Origin: Adiantum capillus-veneris
Taxonomy: Eukaryota > Streptophyta > Polypodiopsida > Polypodiales > Pteridaceae
NCBI GenBank assembly: GCA_014529385.2
Contig: CM043953.1
Span: 67,454,372-67,518,371, forward strand
Direction: 5' to 3'
Length of the DNA: 64,000 nt
The stretch's first letter is position 1. Every line of letters starts with the position of its first letter. The translations under genes and the position numbers were made by a program. The notes beneath the pieces are model-generated. The model had not been told where the DNA came from and searched no databases. It was given only the letters and a program-made list of their open reading frames with translations. Below, in pieces: positions 34,076-45,722 of this stretch.

Positions 34076-35540
34076 TCAAATCTTGCTTGGCTCACAAAGA
34101 CTAGGTTGCAAAGCAGCTTGATCCATCTTATCCATACAGTCTTTTGGTAGAGGTAAGCTCACTGGTTTCACTTTCTTTGCCACAGACTTGTACTTGGTCT
34201 CCACTCGTACATCAACACTTTGAGCACTTTTGAAATCCTCAATGACTTTGTACATTTCTATTGAACATACTTTCACAACCTCACTTCCCATACGCAAAAT
34301 GCAATCCACTAAAGACTCCAAGACTTTTATTGTATCCACAAATGAACACTCTTCCAACACACCTGCAATGCATTCATCATCTTCTAGCAAACCATTCATC
34401 TTCAAATCTCTTTGTACACTATTTACATGTTGTCGTTTACCCCGCTTTTAAGTCCTCACACTTTGTAAAAGCAATAGATCCATAGTGTGTTAATCCTACA
34501 AAACCTGTAGAAAATGTTTCCTTTGCATATGCATCATGCAAGAACTTTTATTTTCTTGTACCACTACAATCCTGCTCTACAATGTTACATGGCCAAAACC
34601 CCTCATATCCCTGTAGTCCTTGAATTACATCTTTGAAACTTTCACAATCCCTCCTTGCATGGTCAGTACTATCACACCATATGCATCTATTTACAAAGCC
34701 TTCTCTAGTTTGAGGTCATTTCCCTGTAGGCTAACATGATGGTTGCCCCTTCTCTTCTAGCCTTGTAAGCTTTAACTTTAGCTCTTGCATTCCTTTAACA
34801 ATATCATCATAGATGGAATTTTCACTTTTTGGAACCACAATCATAGAATCTATAGGACTTTTGAGAACACTTGAGGATTGAGTAGTGCTAACTCTTTAAG
34901 CCTTGTTCATCATCTTTGTCCTCAAATAGTAACTCAAACTTCTGTTGGATCTCTTTACCTATTTTCTGCAAAAAATAGCTCTGTCTTCTCCAAGTTTAGG
35001 GTAGCCTTTTCAGTCCTTGAAAGTTGATCATAGCGGCGTTCAAATTTCCTTAGCAGTTGATCATTTTCGTTCAAAGTCCCTCTTTTGGCCTAGCTACCCA
35101 CTCTAAAAAATTCCTCTTTGTCACCCTTTCAAATTCTTCCATGAAATACTCTTATTTCAAGGCTAATTGGAATGATTCCCAAGTTTCCCCATGCTCATTT
35201 CCAATTCCCCTTACATGCTCTCTGATCTCGGGAAACATAGCTAGTTCAAAACATTGCACAATCTCTGCACTCGATGAAGCTCATCTTCTTTACATATCCA
35301 CAAAGATACTTTATTACATCTTTAACGTTAAATTGGTACATTTTCTTCACCACAGATTGAAGTGCTTTGGTTGAGGAAGACTCCCTCCTTTTTGAAGCTT
35401 GCTGCTAATGCATAAATACTGCAAAAGCTTGAAGCATTTGCATTGTGAGTGGATCAAACCAAACCCCCTCTTTCTCTTGTTGCTCCATAGCTTTAAAGTT
35501 TTTATTTAAGACTCTCAATGAAGCTTTTGAACCCTCACCC
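34076..35540 (-). pseudogene. Gag and gag-pol linker of element B
   Basis: A minus-strand frame at about 34685-34645 encodes CIWCDSTDHARRDC, a CX2CX4HX4C zinc knuckle. Upstream (35540-34700) gag coding is only traceable in short pieces with many stops. The open piece 34405-34076 (VLESLVDCILRMGSEVVKV) probably belongs to the region before RT. Protease motifs were not identified. Confidence 0.55.
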
Positions 35541-35570
35541 TAGCCTACTTCATGTCGATTTCATAAAAAA

Positions 35571-36548
35571 TGTGCAAAGAAGTGCGCAGTGCGACTAGGA
35601 AAGCGTCGGGCCAAGCTCAAGCAAAGCGTAAGCAAAACACACACTCAAATAGAAAAACACTCCATTCATGAAAGCTCCACTTTGAAAAATAACCAATGCT
35701 AACTCAAAACTCTTGTGTGTGTGAAGATTAGGTGTAGCCTCGCTCCCAATTCGGTAGATGAAGTGCTCATTCGGCCTGTTAAAAACCCTAGATTGACGAT
35801 TTGATTCTTCATCATGACCATTTCATAGAAGCTTCAGAACTTCATTGGAGAAGCATAAGTAGTTATTTGAGTAGGGGAAACCCTAATTGAAGGCCTCACA
35901 TCCTCAACCACATGTAGTGGAAGAAGCATAGGACTGCACTAGCACCCTCTATTGGGATGGTTGTATCTCCCTGCTTATATGCCCCAAATGAGCTCATTCT
36001 TGGCTCTAAAACTTCCCTCTCTACTTAGGCAATGACAACACCATCGTTGATGTGGCATGTTGAGCTATTTTTAGGCTATTTTTGACCATTTTTAGCCCAA
36101 CAAAGCCCCTTTTTGTCTGTAAAAAGCCCAAACAAGTTAGGAAAAATCCCTAAACTTATGGAAAAATTCCACTTGGCTCAAATTTCATGATGAATTTTTC
36201 CAATTGGTAAGCACTTTTGACACGTATTATATGCCCGCACATGAAACCTGCTATTTTTTGCCAAGATCGCCCGCATTGAACTTTCTACGCAAAACAAGTG
36301 TGCCACTTCAAAACCCTTGACATTTGTACATTCCTAAAGCAAATTAGGCATTATTTAATGTGGTAAAACATTCAACGGTGCCACGTCCCTTGCCTCGCCA
36401 GCGTGGCAAGGTATGTACACGCCTGCAACCATGGCATCCGTTTTTGCATATATTACACTATGTACATTGTAGCATTTGGTCCTTCACATTAAAAACATAA
36501 AGAGTGAGGTACATTTTTTTATTTTCACATTATGCACTTGCCACAACA
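35571..36548 (-). repeat. 5' LTR of element B
   Basis: 978 bp, TG...CA ends on the plus strand, uninterrupted. The outer (right) end includes CACATTAAAAACATAAAGAG, which reveals where the 3' copy was split. Inside the left border no usual plant primer-binding site is obvious. Confidence 0.8.
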
Positions 36549-37766
36549 CATTAGAAAAGAAATGGAATCATTTTTGGGCCTTTTAGCTTTGTGAGAGAAT
36601 GCTCCTTAGCCAATAGGAAGAAGGCTAATGTTATGTTGAAAAGCCTATTGTCTCATTTTTAAAAATATCCATGAAAAACATTTGGGTGAAATTATCATTG
36701 TCATGAGAAAATTGAGGCGCTTGATAGTGACATCTTGCACAAGCGTCGAGGGCCTTTTTATGACCAGTTGTTGCTATCTCGCACAAGCATCAATCACCTT
36801 TTTATGAGGTACTCTCACTTCAAATTCGAACAGGTTGTACTTGATAACAATCGATAGGTACAATTTAAGACTGTGAAGGGGTTAGAACCAAGCGAATAAA
36901 GGCCCATGAGGGGTCTTCGGGGGCTCTATTCGCTTGGTTCTGACCTCATGAGGCCGTAGGCTTAAAATGACTGTATCTTGAGCTAGAGACATCAGATTTC
37001 AGTGTTTTAAAGTACTATTTTAAGGTTTTTGGACGTTCCACATGCATCTATGGTTTTGTTTTTGTATTTTGAAATCATCTTGTATGTGTTTTCTCTCATT
37101 GCACATCACATCACTCATTAAGGTTCACGAACATGGATTTTGGTGCACACTTAAGTTGGGCTCTCAAAAAGCATTTTGTACGAGCATGCATTTAAGTGAT
37201 CAAGCAAACTTATATGTATGTACTATGAGAAATAGAATTCCAAAAATCTACTTTTGTACTTTTTAAGATTACCTCTCTCTATGTTGAGTTGGCGTTTCTT
37301 ACAAGGCCCAAAATTGAGTCCAACTTTCTCCTCATGCGACATCTTCAAATGGGCTTCTAATTATCTAATGACTTTTTGCACCCATGTAGTAACTAAGATG
37401 ATGCTGCAACTTACTAGAAAGAGTAACTTTACTAGCTAAATTCTAGTCATGTGGACAACAAAATGAAGCATTGTGTTGAAAAGAAGAAACATGGATAGGA
37501 GGCTAAGATCTATTCAATTATACATGATTCTAAATAGCACCACACATTCCATATGAAATATTTGATGATGTGTTTGAAAAAAATCCCACGACGTGAGTGG
37601 GCGTGTGATGTTGTTCCTAATATTTTTTCTATTTTTTGTTGAATTCCATTTACACTTTTGGCCAAAAAATAAAGTGTTTTGGTGTCAAAGATTTGTCCAT
37701 GTGGGAAAATCTCACCCTCTTCCTCCATCCTTTAGTTTTGTCCATGGATTTATTGTTTCCCCTAAA

Positions 37767-37769
<3 letters not shown>
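36549..37769. other. Intergenic sequence with a short hairpin
   Basis: No recognised gene. A phrase with TCTYGCACAAGC(G/A)TC and CCTTTTTATGA is repeated at about 36734-36764 and 36777-36808. A 19-base inverted repeat lies at 36880-36945. Confidence 0.5.
36880..36945. repeat. Inverted repeat, 19 bp arms, 28 bp loop
   Basis: GGTTAGAACCAAGCGAATA (36880-36898) pairs with TATTCGCTTGGTTCTGACC (36927-36945) with one mismatch. No T-run follows. It could be a small hairpin RNA source or a MITE remnant. Confidence 0.7.

Positions 37770-37840
<71 letters not shown>
37770..37840. repeat. (CT)n microsatellite, ~35 units
   Basis: Pure CT run, followed by a C-run. Around it (37690-38060) a loose phrase TTTTGTCCATGTGG / TTTCCACATGG recurs about six times at irregular spacing. 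Confidence 0.95.
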
Positions 37841-37841
<1 letters not shown>

Positions 37842-38644
37842 CCCCATCCTTAAAGTTTCTCCACATGGTCTCTACCTCCCCCCCACCCCCTCCCCTCCGT
37901 CTCTCTCTACTTCTCGGTTTTGTCCATAAGGTAGTATACTATCAAAACATAGTCAGTGTCCCCCAAGGTTTTTTCCATGTGGACAAATCCTACTATCTAT
38001 TCTAGTTTCTCTTCCTCTCTCCTTGAATTTTTTCCACATGGTCAAAACTCTCATTCTCTCCCTCTCTCTCCCCCTTTTCTCTCTGTTCCACTACGAGAGC
38101 AGGGGCGGTGCCTGCAAGGAGAGGTTAGAGAGAGGGCCACCCCACCAAGTCAATTTCATGAGCTTCTTACTGTCTACGAACCTTTGTGATGTCCTTTCTC
38201 TACTAAGGGACTTGCGAGTTGTGACCTGGTGTGCTTGAGTACAGTGTTGGTTTGACTCCTTATTACACTCTAGAAACTTGCGCAATCTCCTTTCCCTGCT
38301 CAACGACCTCCAACCTATAGCCTAGTTGTGCTAGGATTGGTTAGTTTCCGGTAAAGTCATGGGTCAATCAACTGGGCATTTTGGGCTACCATCGTGGTTC
38401 TCCTGGGTTTCCTAGTGATACCACAAGGTGGTTACATCACACAAACAATTGACCATGACGACTTGAGCCTCAGACCAAAGCAAGCTCACTTTTGTGAGGT
38501 GTTGGCAACACCCCCGAAGATCGACATCAATACCCACCTTCAAAACAAAGTTGAGAGACTTCATAAGGAAGGAATAGAAAGAGAGACGTCGTGATCAAAG
38601 CCCGTCTCACCACAATGGAGGAAAGGAGAAAGCAAATAGAGTAG

Positions 38645-39141
38645 ATGGATTCCATGATCACTAAAGCAAAAGGGGAAGTAGCCACGACACTTACAAAGGA
38701 CTTCAAAATTCAAGTACATGAGGAGATCTCTCACAAGATTGAAGAAATTGTGGCATCCATGCTACATGGACAAAAACGGCAAGAAGATATAGCTCTCAAT
38801 GTTTTCATTTGTGAGCTCCCAAGCAATTGGAAGGGGTAGGGAGACCTCAAGTTCAATGAGTCTCTTGCTCAAACTCAGGCGATAGTCCCTATGGAAGTAC
38901 AATGGAATCAAGCAACAATCACCACTCTCCTTCTTGAACACCACACCAACCATGCAATCCTCACTTTCAAGACCAAGGCAAATCAAATCAAATTCTTCAA
39001 GTAATCAAGGCTTTTGAAAGCTTCCACACTTTGGTTTGCAGAAAATCTTAGACCCACCCAACTCAAACAGAAGAGGGTAGAACTGCACAAGGTGTGTGCA
39101 GCATGCACAATATTCAAAAAATGGGTAGTTTATCACAACTA
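38645..39141 (+). pseudogene. Non-LTR retrotransposon ORF1-like fragment
   Basis: One frame from ATG 38645 reads a charged helix (KDFKIQVHEEISHKIEEIVASM), then NVFICELPSNWKG and a stop (TAG). It continues in the same frame with LLLEHHTNHAILTFKTKANQ, another stop (TAA) at 39001, then ENLRPTQLKQKRVELHKV and KKWVVYHN. The order of coiled coil, RRM-like segment and a C-terminal LRPTQLKQKR-like helix resembles L1-type ORF1 proteins. These are RNA-binding partners of the LINE reverse transcriptase. Two stops make it inactive, and no ORF2 is seen nearby. Assigned by layout and motif resemblance only. Confidence 0.4.
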
Positions 39142-39327
39142 GTATGGGGCAGTTAGCTAATGGTTGAGTGTGAAGTGGTTGTGTAGGGTTAGATTTAATG
39201 TGAAATTATACGTTTTTGCAATAGATTACATCTATAATGTATTGTTTTGAATAAAATTTTGTAAAATTGACACTTTATGTTTATTAGAAGTATTTTGGTT
39301 GTGTATCTTTAGGGCAACTCTTAGAGT

Positions 39328-39330
<3 letters not shown>

Positions 39331-39372
<42 letters not shown>
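39331..39372. repeat. (GA)n microsatellite
   Basis: About 20 AG units within AT-rich intergenic sequence. Confidence 0.95.
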
Positions 39373-39374
<2 letters not shown>

Positions 39375-39916
39375 GGAAAGACATAACCCTTTAAATTAAA
39401 TAAGATCTCTTTTTTTCAGGGAATAGTATTTGTTAAAAGAAGAAGGATTTCCGAAAAAAACATTGTATCCATTTGGAGTAATTGATCTAAATTTCTAATA
39501 TAAAGTGTTTCTAACTTCTTTGGTTTGTCCTTTATTGTTTTTGAATCTATAATTTGGATTGTGAACTTTTGTTGAACGGCTTGGATCTGTTAATGTCAGT
39601 TATCAGCAATTTAGTGGGTTGTTTTTTATGTTGTAAAATCCTTCTGTTTAGATTATTCGTTTGTCCAATATATATTTTTTAATTTATTATACATTGTAAC
39701 TTATAAATAAAGATCTTACTTTTATTTTTTGAAGTTGTTGATTTTCGGGGAGACTTTGTTTCTATAAAAAAAAATAACCATTAGACTCTATTAAAATGCT
39801 TTTGTATGAACTTTTATGAGTTTTAGGTATAAATATATAAGGTACTTAAAATGTATTTTAATATTTTAAAATGTAGATTGTTATTTTAAAGTAAACAATG
39901 GATTCACATTTGGGTG

Positions 39917-40020
<104 letters not shown>

Positions 40021-40069
40021 AATGTGAGAATGTATTATTTGACTTTATGTTGATAATTGTACTAAAATA

Positions 40070-43000
40070 ACCTCTCGCCATTGATTTTCAGCGTGCTCGT
40101 ACGTTCCCGGCAGGGTCCAAAATGGTGTAGAGGGCATAGTAACACGGAATGGCCGTTTTGAGGTCCCCGTTCCCCGTTAAATAGAGAAAGTAGCAGTGGA
40201 AGTATGGCTGAAATCTGATGGTCTAAAGAGGAATAGGATTGGTAGGGCGAATTGGTGTGGAAGGCAAGATTTAGGGTTGAAAAGCTGAGCACTGCCTTCT
40301 TGTTGCAAAAACGGTATAGTTGTCCAAAAACGCAGCTTTCTAAGTCCATGTAGATGCTCTTGTGTAAGCAAGTGATCTAACGTGTCGAGGTCAAGTGGTA
40401 AGTGTCTCTGCACCCAACATGGTGGTGTTTTCTCTGGGAATGTCGGAATCCCATATACCATGAGCATAGCCATTTCTCGTGTGCATTCCTTTGATGAGTG
40501 CATAGGTGTGTCCATAGCAAACTACAAGTCACCACTTCCTCTAAAGTGTGCAACCCCCGAATGATGGTTGGAATGAATGGATCTCCCAAGGACTCTACGC
40601 CCATAGATGATCAAGCCGACATTGAACATATTGTGTATTATAGCAGTCACTTAGAAAAGGCACGAACCACCACGAGATGGTGTCCTAGAAGGAAGTAACT
40701 TCATTCTTTGTGTAAGAAACTCTGAAGGTAGGAATCCAAATCATCGAGACTGTAGAAGAGTAATTGCACTACCATCTAAGCCAAGCTCTGGATGACTTCG
40801 GATGTAGTCGCGGGATGCTTCATGTCCTGTATCTGGCGGGTAAAATCTCCAAAAGATTCCAAGCCATAAACTTGTCTAGGAAGAGATCAAAGATCCTCCC
40901 CCTAACTCCATGTAGATAATCCTATGTAAGCAAGTGATCTGATGTGTCGAGGTCAAGTGGTAAGTGTCTTTCCACCCAATATGGAGGTTTTTTCTCTAGG
41001 AATGTCAGAATCCCATATGCCATGAGCCCCATAGGTGTGTCCATAACAAACCACAAGTCACCACCTCCTCTGGAGTGCGCAACCCCCGAATTATGGTTGG
41101 AATGGATCTCTCCAATGACGAAGATACTGTGTACTACAACAGTCACTGAGAGACCGAACAGACCACTACGAGATGGTGTCCTGGCTGGAGGTTACTTCAT
41201 CCAATGTGAAAAGCACAAGCGAAAAGGCTATTGTCCACCCGAAAACGTAATTGCGAGGTGATAAAAACACTTTTGTCCATTGATTTTCAGCGTGCTCGTA
41301 CGCTCTCGGCAGGGTCCGAAACGGTGTGGGCTGAAAACAGAGAAAGTAGCAGTGGAAGTATTGCTGATATGTGATGATCTAAAGAGGAACAGGATCGGCA
41401 AGGCGAGCTGGTGTGGAAGGCAAGATTTAGGATTGAAAAGTTGAGCACTGCCTTCTTGTTGCGAAAACGATACAGTTGTCCAAAAACGTAGCTCCCTAAG
41501 TCCATGTAGATGCTCTTGTGTAAGCAAGTGATCTGACGTGTCGAGGCCAAGTGGTAAGTGTGTGTCCACCCAAGATGGTGGTGTTTTCTCCATGAGCATG
41601 GCCATATCTCGTGTGAAAACTCCTTTGATGAGTGCATAGGTGTGTCCATAGAAAAACAAAAGTCATCCCTTCCTCTAGAGTGCGTAACCGGCGAATGATG
41701 GTGGGAATGAATGGATCTCCCCAATGACGAAGATACTGTGTACGGCAAAAACCGCTAAGAGACCAAACAGACCACTACGATGGATCTCCCCAATGACGAA
41801 GATACTGTGTATTGCAACAGTCACTAAGAGACCGAACAGACCACTATGTGAAAAACAAAAGCAAAAAGGCTGTTGTCCACCCAAAAACGCGATTGCGAGG
41901 TGATGAAAACACCTCTCTCCATTGATTTTTAGCGTGCTGGAATGCTCCCAGTAGGGTCCCGAACGGTGTAGAGGGCATAGTAAAACGGAATGGCCGTTTT
42001 CACGTCTCTGTTTTCTGTTAAACAGAGAAAGTAGCAGGGGAAGTATGGCTGAAATCTGATGTTCTAAAGAGGAATAGGATTGGCAAGGCGAACTGGTGTG
42101 GAAGGCAAGATTTAGGGTTGAAAAGCTGAGCGCTGCCTTCTTGTTGTGAAAATGGTACAATTGTCCAAAAACGCAGCTTTCTAAGTCCATGTAGATGCTC
42201 TTGTGTAAGCAAGGGATTTGACGTGCCGAGGCCAAGTGGTATGTGTCTGTCCACCCAAGATGGTGGTGTTTTCGTTGGGAATGTCGGAATCCCATATGCC
42301 ATGAGCATTGCCATATCTCGTGTGCATTCCTTTGATGAGTGTATAGGTGTGTCCATAGCAAACCACAAGTCACCACTTCCTCTAAAGTTTGCAACCGACG
42401 AATGACGGTTGGAATGAATGGATCTCCCAAGGACTCTACGCCCGTAGATGATCAAGCCGTTGTCGAACATATTGTGTATTGCAGCAGTCACTTAGAAAAG
42501 GCACGAACCACCACGAGATGGTGTCCTGGAAGGAATTAACTTCATTCTTTGTGTAAGAAACTGTGAAGGTAGGAATCCAAATGATCGAGAATGTAGAAGA
42601 GTAATTGCACTACCATCTAAGCCAAGCTCTGGATGACTCCGGATGTAGTCGCGGGATGCTTCATGTCCTGTATCTGCCGGGTAAACTCTCCAGGAGATTC
42701 CAAGCCATGAACTTGTCTAGGAAGAGATTGAAGATCCTCCCCCTAATTCCATGTAGATAATCCTATGTAAGCAAGTGATCTAATGTGTCAAGGTGAAGAG
42801 GTAAGTGTCTATCGACCCAATATGGAGGTGTTTTCTCTGGGAATGTCAGAATCCCATATGCCATGACCATGGCTATATCTTATGTGAACTCCTTTGATGA
42901 GTGCATAGGTGTGTCCATAGAAAACCACAAGTCACCACCTCCTCTGGAGTGTGCAACTGCCGAATTATGGCTGGAATGAATTTATCTCCCCAATGACGAA

Positions 43001-44110
43001 GATACTGTGTACTACAACAGTCACTGAAAGACCAAATGGACCACTACGAGATGATTTCTTGGTTGGAGGTAACTTCATCCTATGTAATAAACGCAAGCAA
43101 AAAGGCTGTTGTCCGCCCAAAAACGCGATTGCAGGTGATAAAAACGCTTCGGTCCATTGATTTTTAGCGTGCTCGTACGCTCCCAGCATGGTCCAGAATG
43201 GTGTAGAGGGTGTGCGGATAGTGGGGAATCAATGTCAGAGCCCCTAGTGAGCTGAAAACAAAGAAAGTAGCAGTGGAAGTATAGCTGAAATCTGATGACC
43301 TAAAGAGGAACAGGATCGACAACATGAGCTGGTGTGGAAGGCAAGATTTAGGGTTGAAAAGTTGAGCGCTGCCTTCTTGTTGCAAAAACGATATAGTTAT
43401 CCAAAAACATAGCTTCCTAAGTCCATGCAGATATAGTTCATGGATTTATTCAAACAACATGGTGCATGAGTTTTGTGTAGACCCAATACAAAGCATGCAC
43501 AAAGTAAAGGATAAGTGTCTGTCCACCCAAGATGGAGGTGTTTTCTTTGGGAATGTCAGAATCCCATATGCCATGAGCATGGCTATATCTTATGTGAACT
43601 CCTTTGATGAGTGCATAGGTGTGTTCATAGCAAACCATAAGTTTCCAGCTCCTCTGGAGTGCGCAACCGCCGAATGATGGCACAAATAAATGGATCTCCC
43701 AAGGACTCTACGCCCATAGATGATCAAGCCGATGTCGAAGATACCATGTACAAATGTCACTAAGAGACCTTACGGACTACCACAAGATGGTGTCCTGGAA
43801 AGAGGTAACTTCATCCTCTGGGAAAAACACAAGCCAAGAGGTTGTTGTTTACCCAAAAACACAACTGCGAGGTGATGAAAACGCTGTTGTCCAGTGATTT
43901 TCAACGTGCTCGTACTCTCCCAAAAGATTCCAGAACAATGTACAGGGTGTAGGGAGGATGGGGAATCAATGTTAGAGGCCTTGGTGGGTTGAGAGCAGGA
44001 AAAACAGCAGTAGAAGTATGGCTGAAATCTAATGATCAGCTCTTGAGTGCCCATGTCTGCATTTCTAAGAGTTTCCACAATCGTCTCAAATGCGCATACA
44101 CTGAAATGCA
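40070..44110. repeat. Five-copy diverged repeat, 0.2-1.2 kb units
   Basis: Each unit starts with a form of CCATTGATTTTCAGCGTGCTCGTACG: 40079, 41276, 41919, 43152 and 43890 (the last diverged). Units share GAAAGTAGCAGTGGAAGTAT, GGAAGGCAAGATTTAGG, CACCCAAGATGGTGGTGTTTTC and TGAATGGATCTCCC in order. They differ by internal deletions; the 40079 and 41919 units are longest. Reading frames on both strands are short. The minus-strand neighbour at 44035-44205 belongs to a broken gene, so the array may be duplicated intron/exon sequence of that gene. No family is recognised within the units. Confidence 0.85.
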
Positions 44111-44205
44111 GCAAATCCACCATTTGGCCCTGTATTTATAACAGCTTCATGAAGGGAAAGCTGAGTACCAAAACTGTGGATCTTTTGTGGCTTCCCTTAC
44201 CAAGT
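44035..44205 (-). pseudogene. Putative FUSC-like membrane protein, downstream part
   Basis: Continues the minus-strand frame of 53420-53064 across the retrotransposon: after the empty-site join the frame reads QDLVREATKDPQFWYSAFPS, then a stop. A one-base frame change leads into QMVDLLHFSVCAFETIVETL and a possible donor near 44037. The Phe-Trp-...-Phe-Pro and helical pattern recalls cytosolic parts of plant FUSC/aromatic-acid-exporter-like proteins. Dead copy; family call tentative. Confidence 0.4.
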
Positions 44206-44490
44206 TGTTAACCCTCACGGCACACGGACACCCTATGATCTATAAACGTTGTATTATTTAGAGTCAGGTACCGGGCTTGTTGGTCCAATAGGGAAAGGTA
44301 GAGTGATCGCCGATGAGAGGCGCACTTTAACTTGGACATTCAAGGGGTTAGTTGGCTAAGCATGGGCGCCCAAGTGTGAATGGGGTGAGCTCCTATAAAA
44401 GCCAACTAAACCTAATTTTTACTCATTCTCTCATTTGTGCAATTGAAGAGTGCTCTTGCTCCATCTCCATCTTCTTCTTCTTCACCTCCT

Positions 44491-44521
<31 letters not shown>

Positions 44522-44771
44522 GAGAGTGTGTGTGCGATCGAGCATTACGAAGGCACGACGGTAGCGAAGCGGTTGAGCGCGGCACGACTGCAGCTTCTTC
44601 CTCATCGCGGCGAGGAATCCACCACGAAGGCGAGCGTAGAGCGGTGAGTGACACACCCTTTGTTTTCTTGAGCTTGCTAGTTTAGGCTTGTTGTGTGCTT
44701 GGAGCCGTTTGTGGCTCGCATACGGTGTATTGGCAAGTCCCTTGCTTCGACAGTGCGGCAAGGAGCGCACA
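44206..44771 (+). repeat. 5' LTR of element C
   Basis: TGTTAACCC...GCGCACA, 566 bp. Includes a TATA-like box and a short GT/GA microsatellite at about 44490-44525. Nearly identical to 52494-53063. Confidence 0.95.
44393..44401 (+). promoter_or_regulatory. TATA box of the LTR promoter
   Basis: CTATAAAAG, 187 bases into the LTR, the usual location for the U3 promoter. The same box occurs in the 3' LTR at 52681. Confidence 0.7.
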
Positions 44772-44775
44772 TTTT

Positions 44776-44793
44776 TGGCGCCGCTGCCGGGGA
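44776..44793 (+). promoter_or_regulatory. Primer-binding site, tRNA-Asp type
   Basis: TGGCGCCGCTGCCGGGGA, four bases after the LTR. It pairs with the 3' end of plant tRNA-Asp with a single mismatch, as in many plant gypsy elements. It primes minus-strand DNA synthesis. Confidence 0.85.
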
Positions 44794-45722
44794 TATGCCC
44801 TACACTAAGCTCGGTTAGCACTTTACGCTTCCTTGTGGTGCAATTTCTATCATAGGAAAGGCAGGGAAGGAGTGTGTGGAGATTTCTGTTTTTTGCGTTT
44901 TCTGCAATTGCTGTCAAGTTTCAATTTCTGCTATTGTCTGCGTTTTTTCAATTTTCGCAATTTCTGCATTTTCAAGTTCGGCGTTTTTAATTTCTGCAAT
45001 TTTCTGCATTTCTGCGTTTTTTTTAATTTTCTGCAATTTCTGCGTTTTTTCCTGCAATTTCTGCAATTTTCTGCATTTTTTGCATACCTGCGTTTTCAAT
45101 TTCTGTATTTTCTGCACAAAAAAAAAAAAAAAGTTTTTTATTTTTTCTCCCAAAAAAAAAAAAAAAAAAAATTGAAAATAAAAATTCGGAAATAAAAAAA
45201 CGCGAGTGCGCGGGCGGCGAAATTTTTCGAAAATAAAAAACGTGACTCTTAAAACGGACGGGTTGGTTTGTATAAAAGATAGATCGGGATCGGTTCCCCA
45301 AGCCCAAGCCCAGGCCCAGGCCCAGGCCCAGGCCCAGGCCTCAGTCCTCAGTCTTATGATATATACTAGACTCACTCTTATATATATACCCTACTCCCTC
45401 AAGAGAGAATGAGAGCATGTGGGACAAGTCCTCCACTCTCCTCCTTTCTCTTCCCACTTGCACCCTTAGACTTTCTAGTTTGGGCCTAGTTCCCTACTGG
45501 AAATTGACAGTTTTAGGGATTCCGAGGGCATAGAGTGACCAAACGGAGGGCTGTAAAGCACGGCACGACCCTCTGACCGATACGCTCGTTTTGAGCTATC
45601 ACACGGCCCATTCCACGACACGCTCTAAAAAATCTAGCAAAAAAACAAACAAAAAACACGCTAAAAACTAGTCACAAGGCCTCCTAGAGCAGCTTTTTGA
45701 CACCGTAGGGTATCAAAAGCAC
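44794..45722 (+). other. Untranslated leader with TTTCTGCA minisatellite and CAGGCC repeats
   Basis: 44886-45115 holds about fifteen imperfect units of TTTCTGCAATTT/TTTCTGCGTTTT. It is followed by two A-runs (45118-45132, 45152-45170) and about five CAGGCC units (45310-45340). There is no coding frame with support. The leader presumably contains the packaging signal. Confidence 0.7.

Larger units (their letters stand above)
15194..36548 (-). mobile_element. Ty3/gypsy LTR retrotransposon B, split by a CACTA insertion
   Basis: The 5' LTR is 35571-36548. The 3' LTR is 15194-16105 plus 30908-30973, broken by a CACTA element at 16106-30904 that duplicated TCC. Rejoining the two pieces reproduces the continuous LTR order seen in the 5' copy: GCATTTGGTCC followed by CACATTAAAAACATAAAG. 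Pol and gag lie between 31040 and 35540 on the minus strand. Without the insertion the element is about 6.5 kb. A polypurine tract sits at the correct inner edge of the 3' LTR. Coding parts are broken by stops, so it is inactive. No clear target duplication or standard primer-binding site was found. Confidence 0.85.

Noticed and set aside
38394-38594. Separate small gene upstream of the ORF1-like fragment
   Set aside because: Short, no motif, ends in a stop just before the ORF1-like frame; could at most be its decayed N-terminus.
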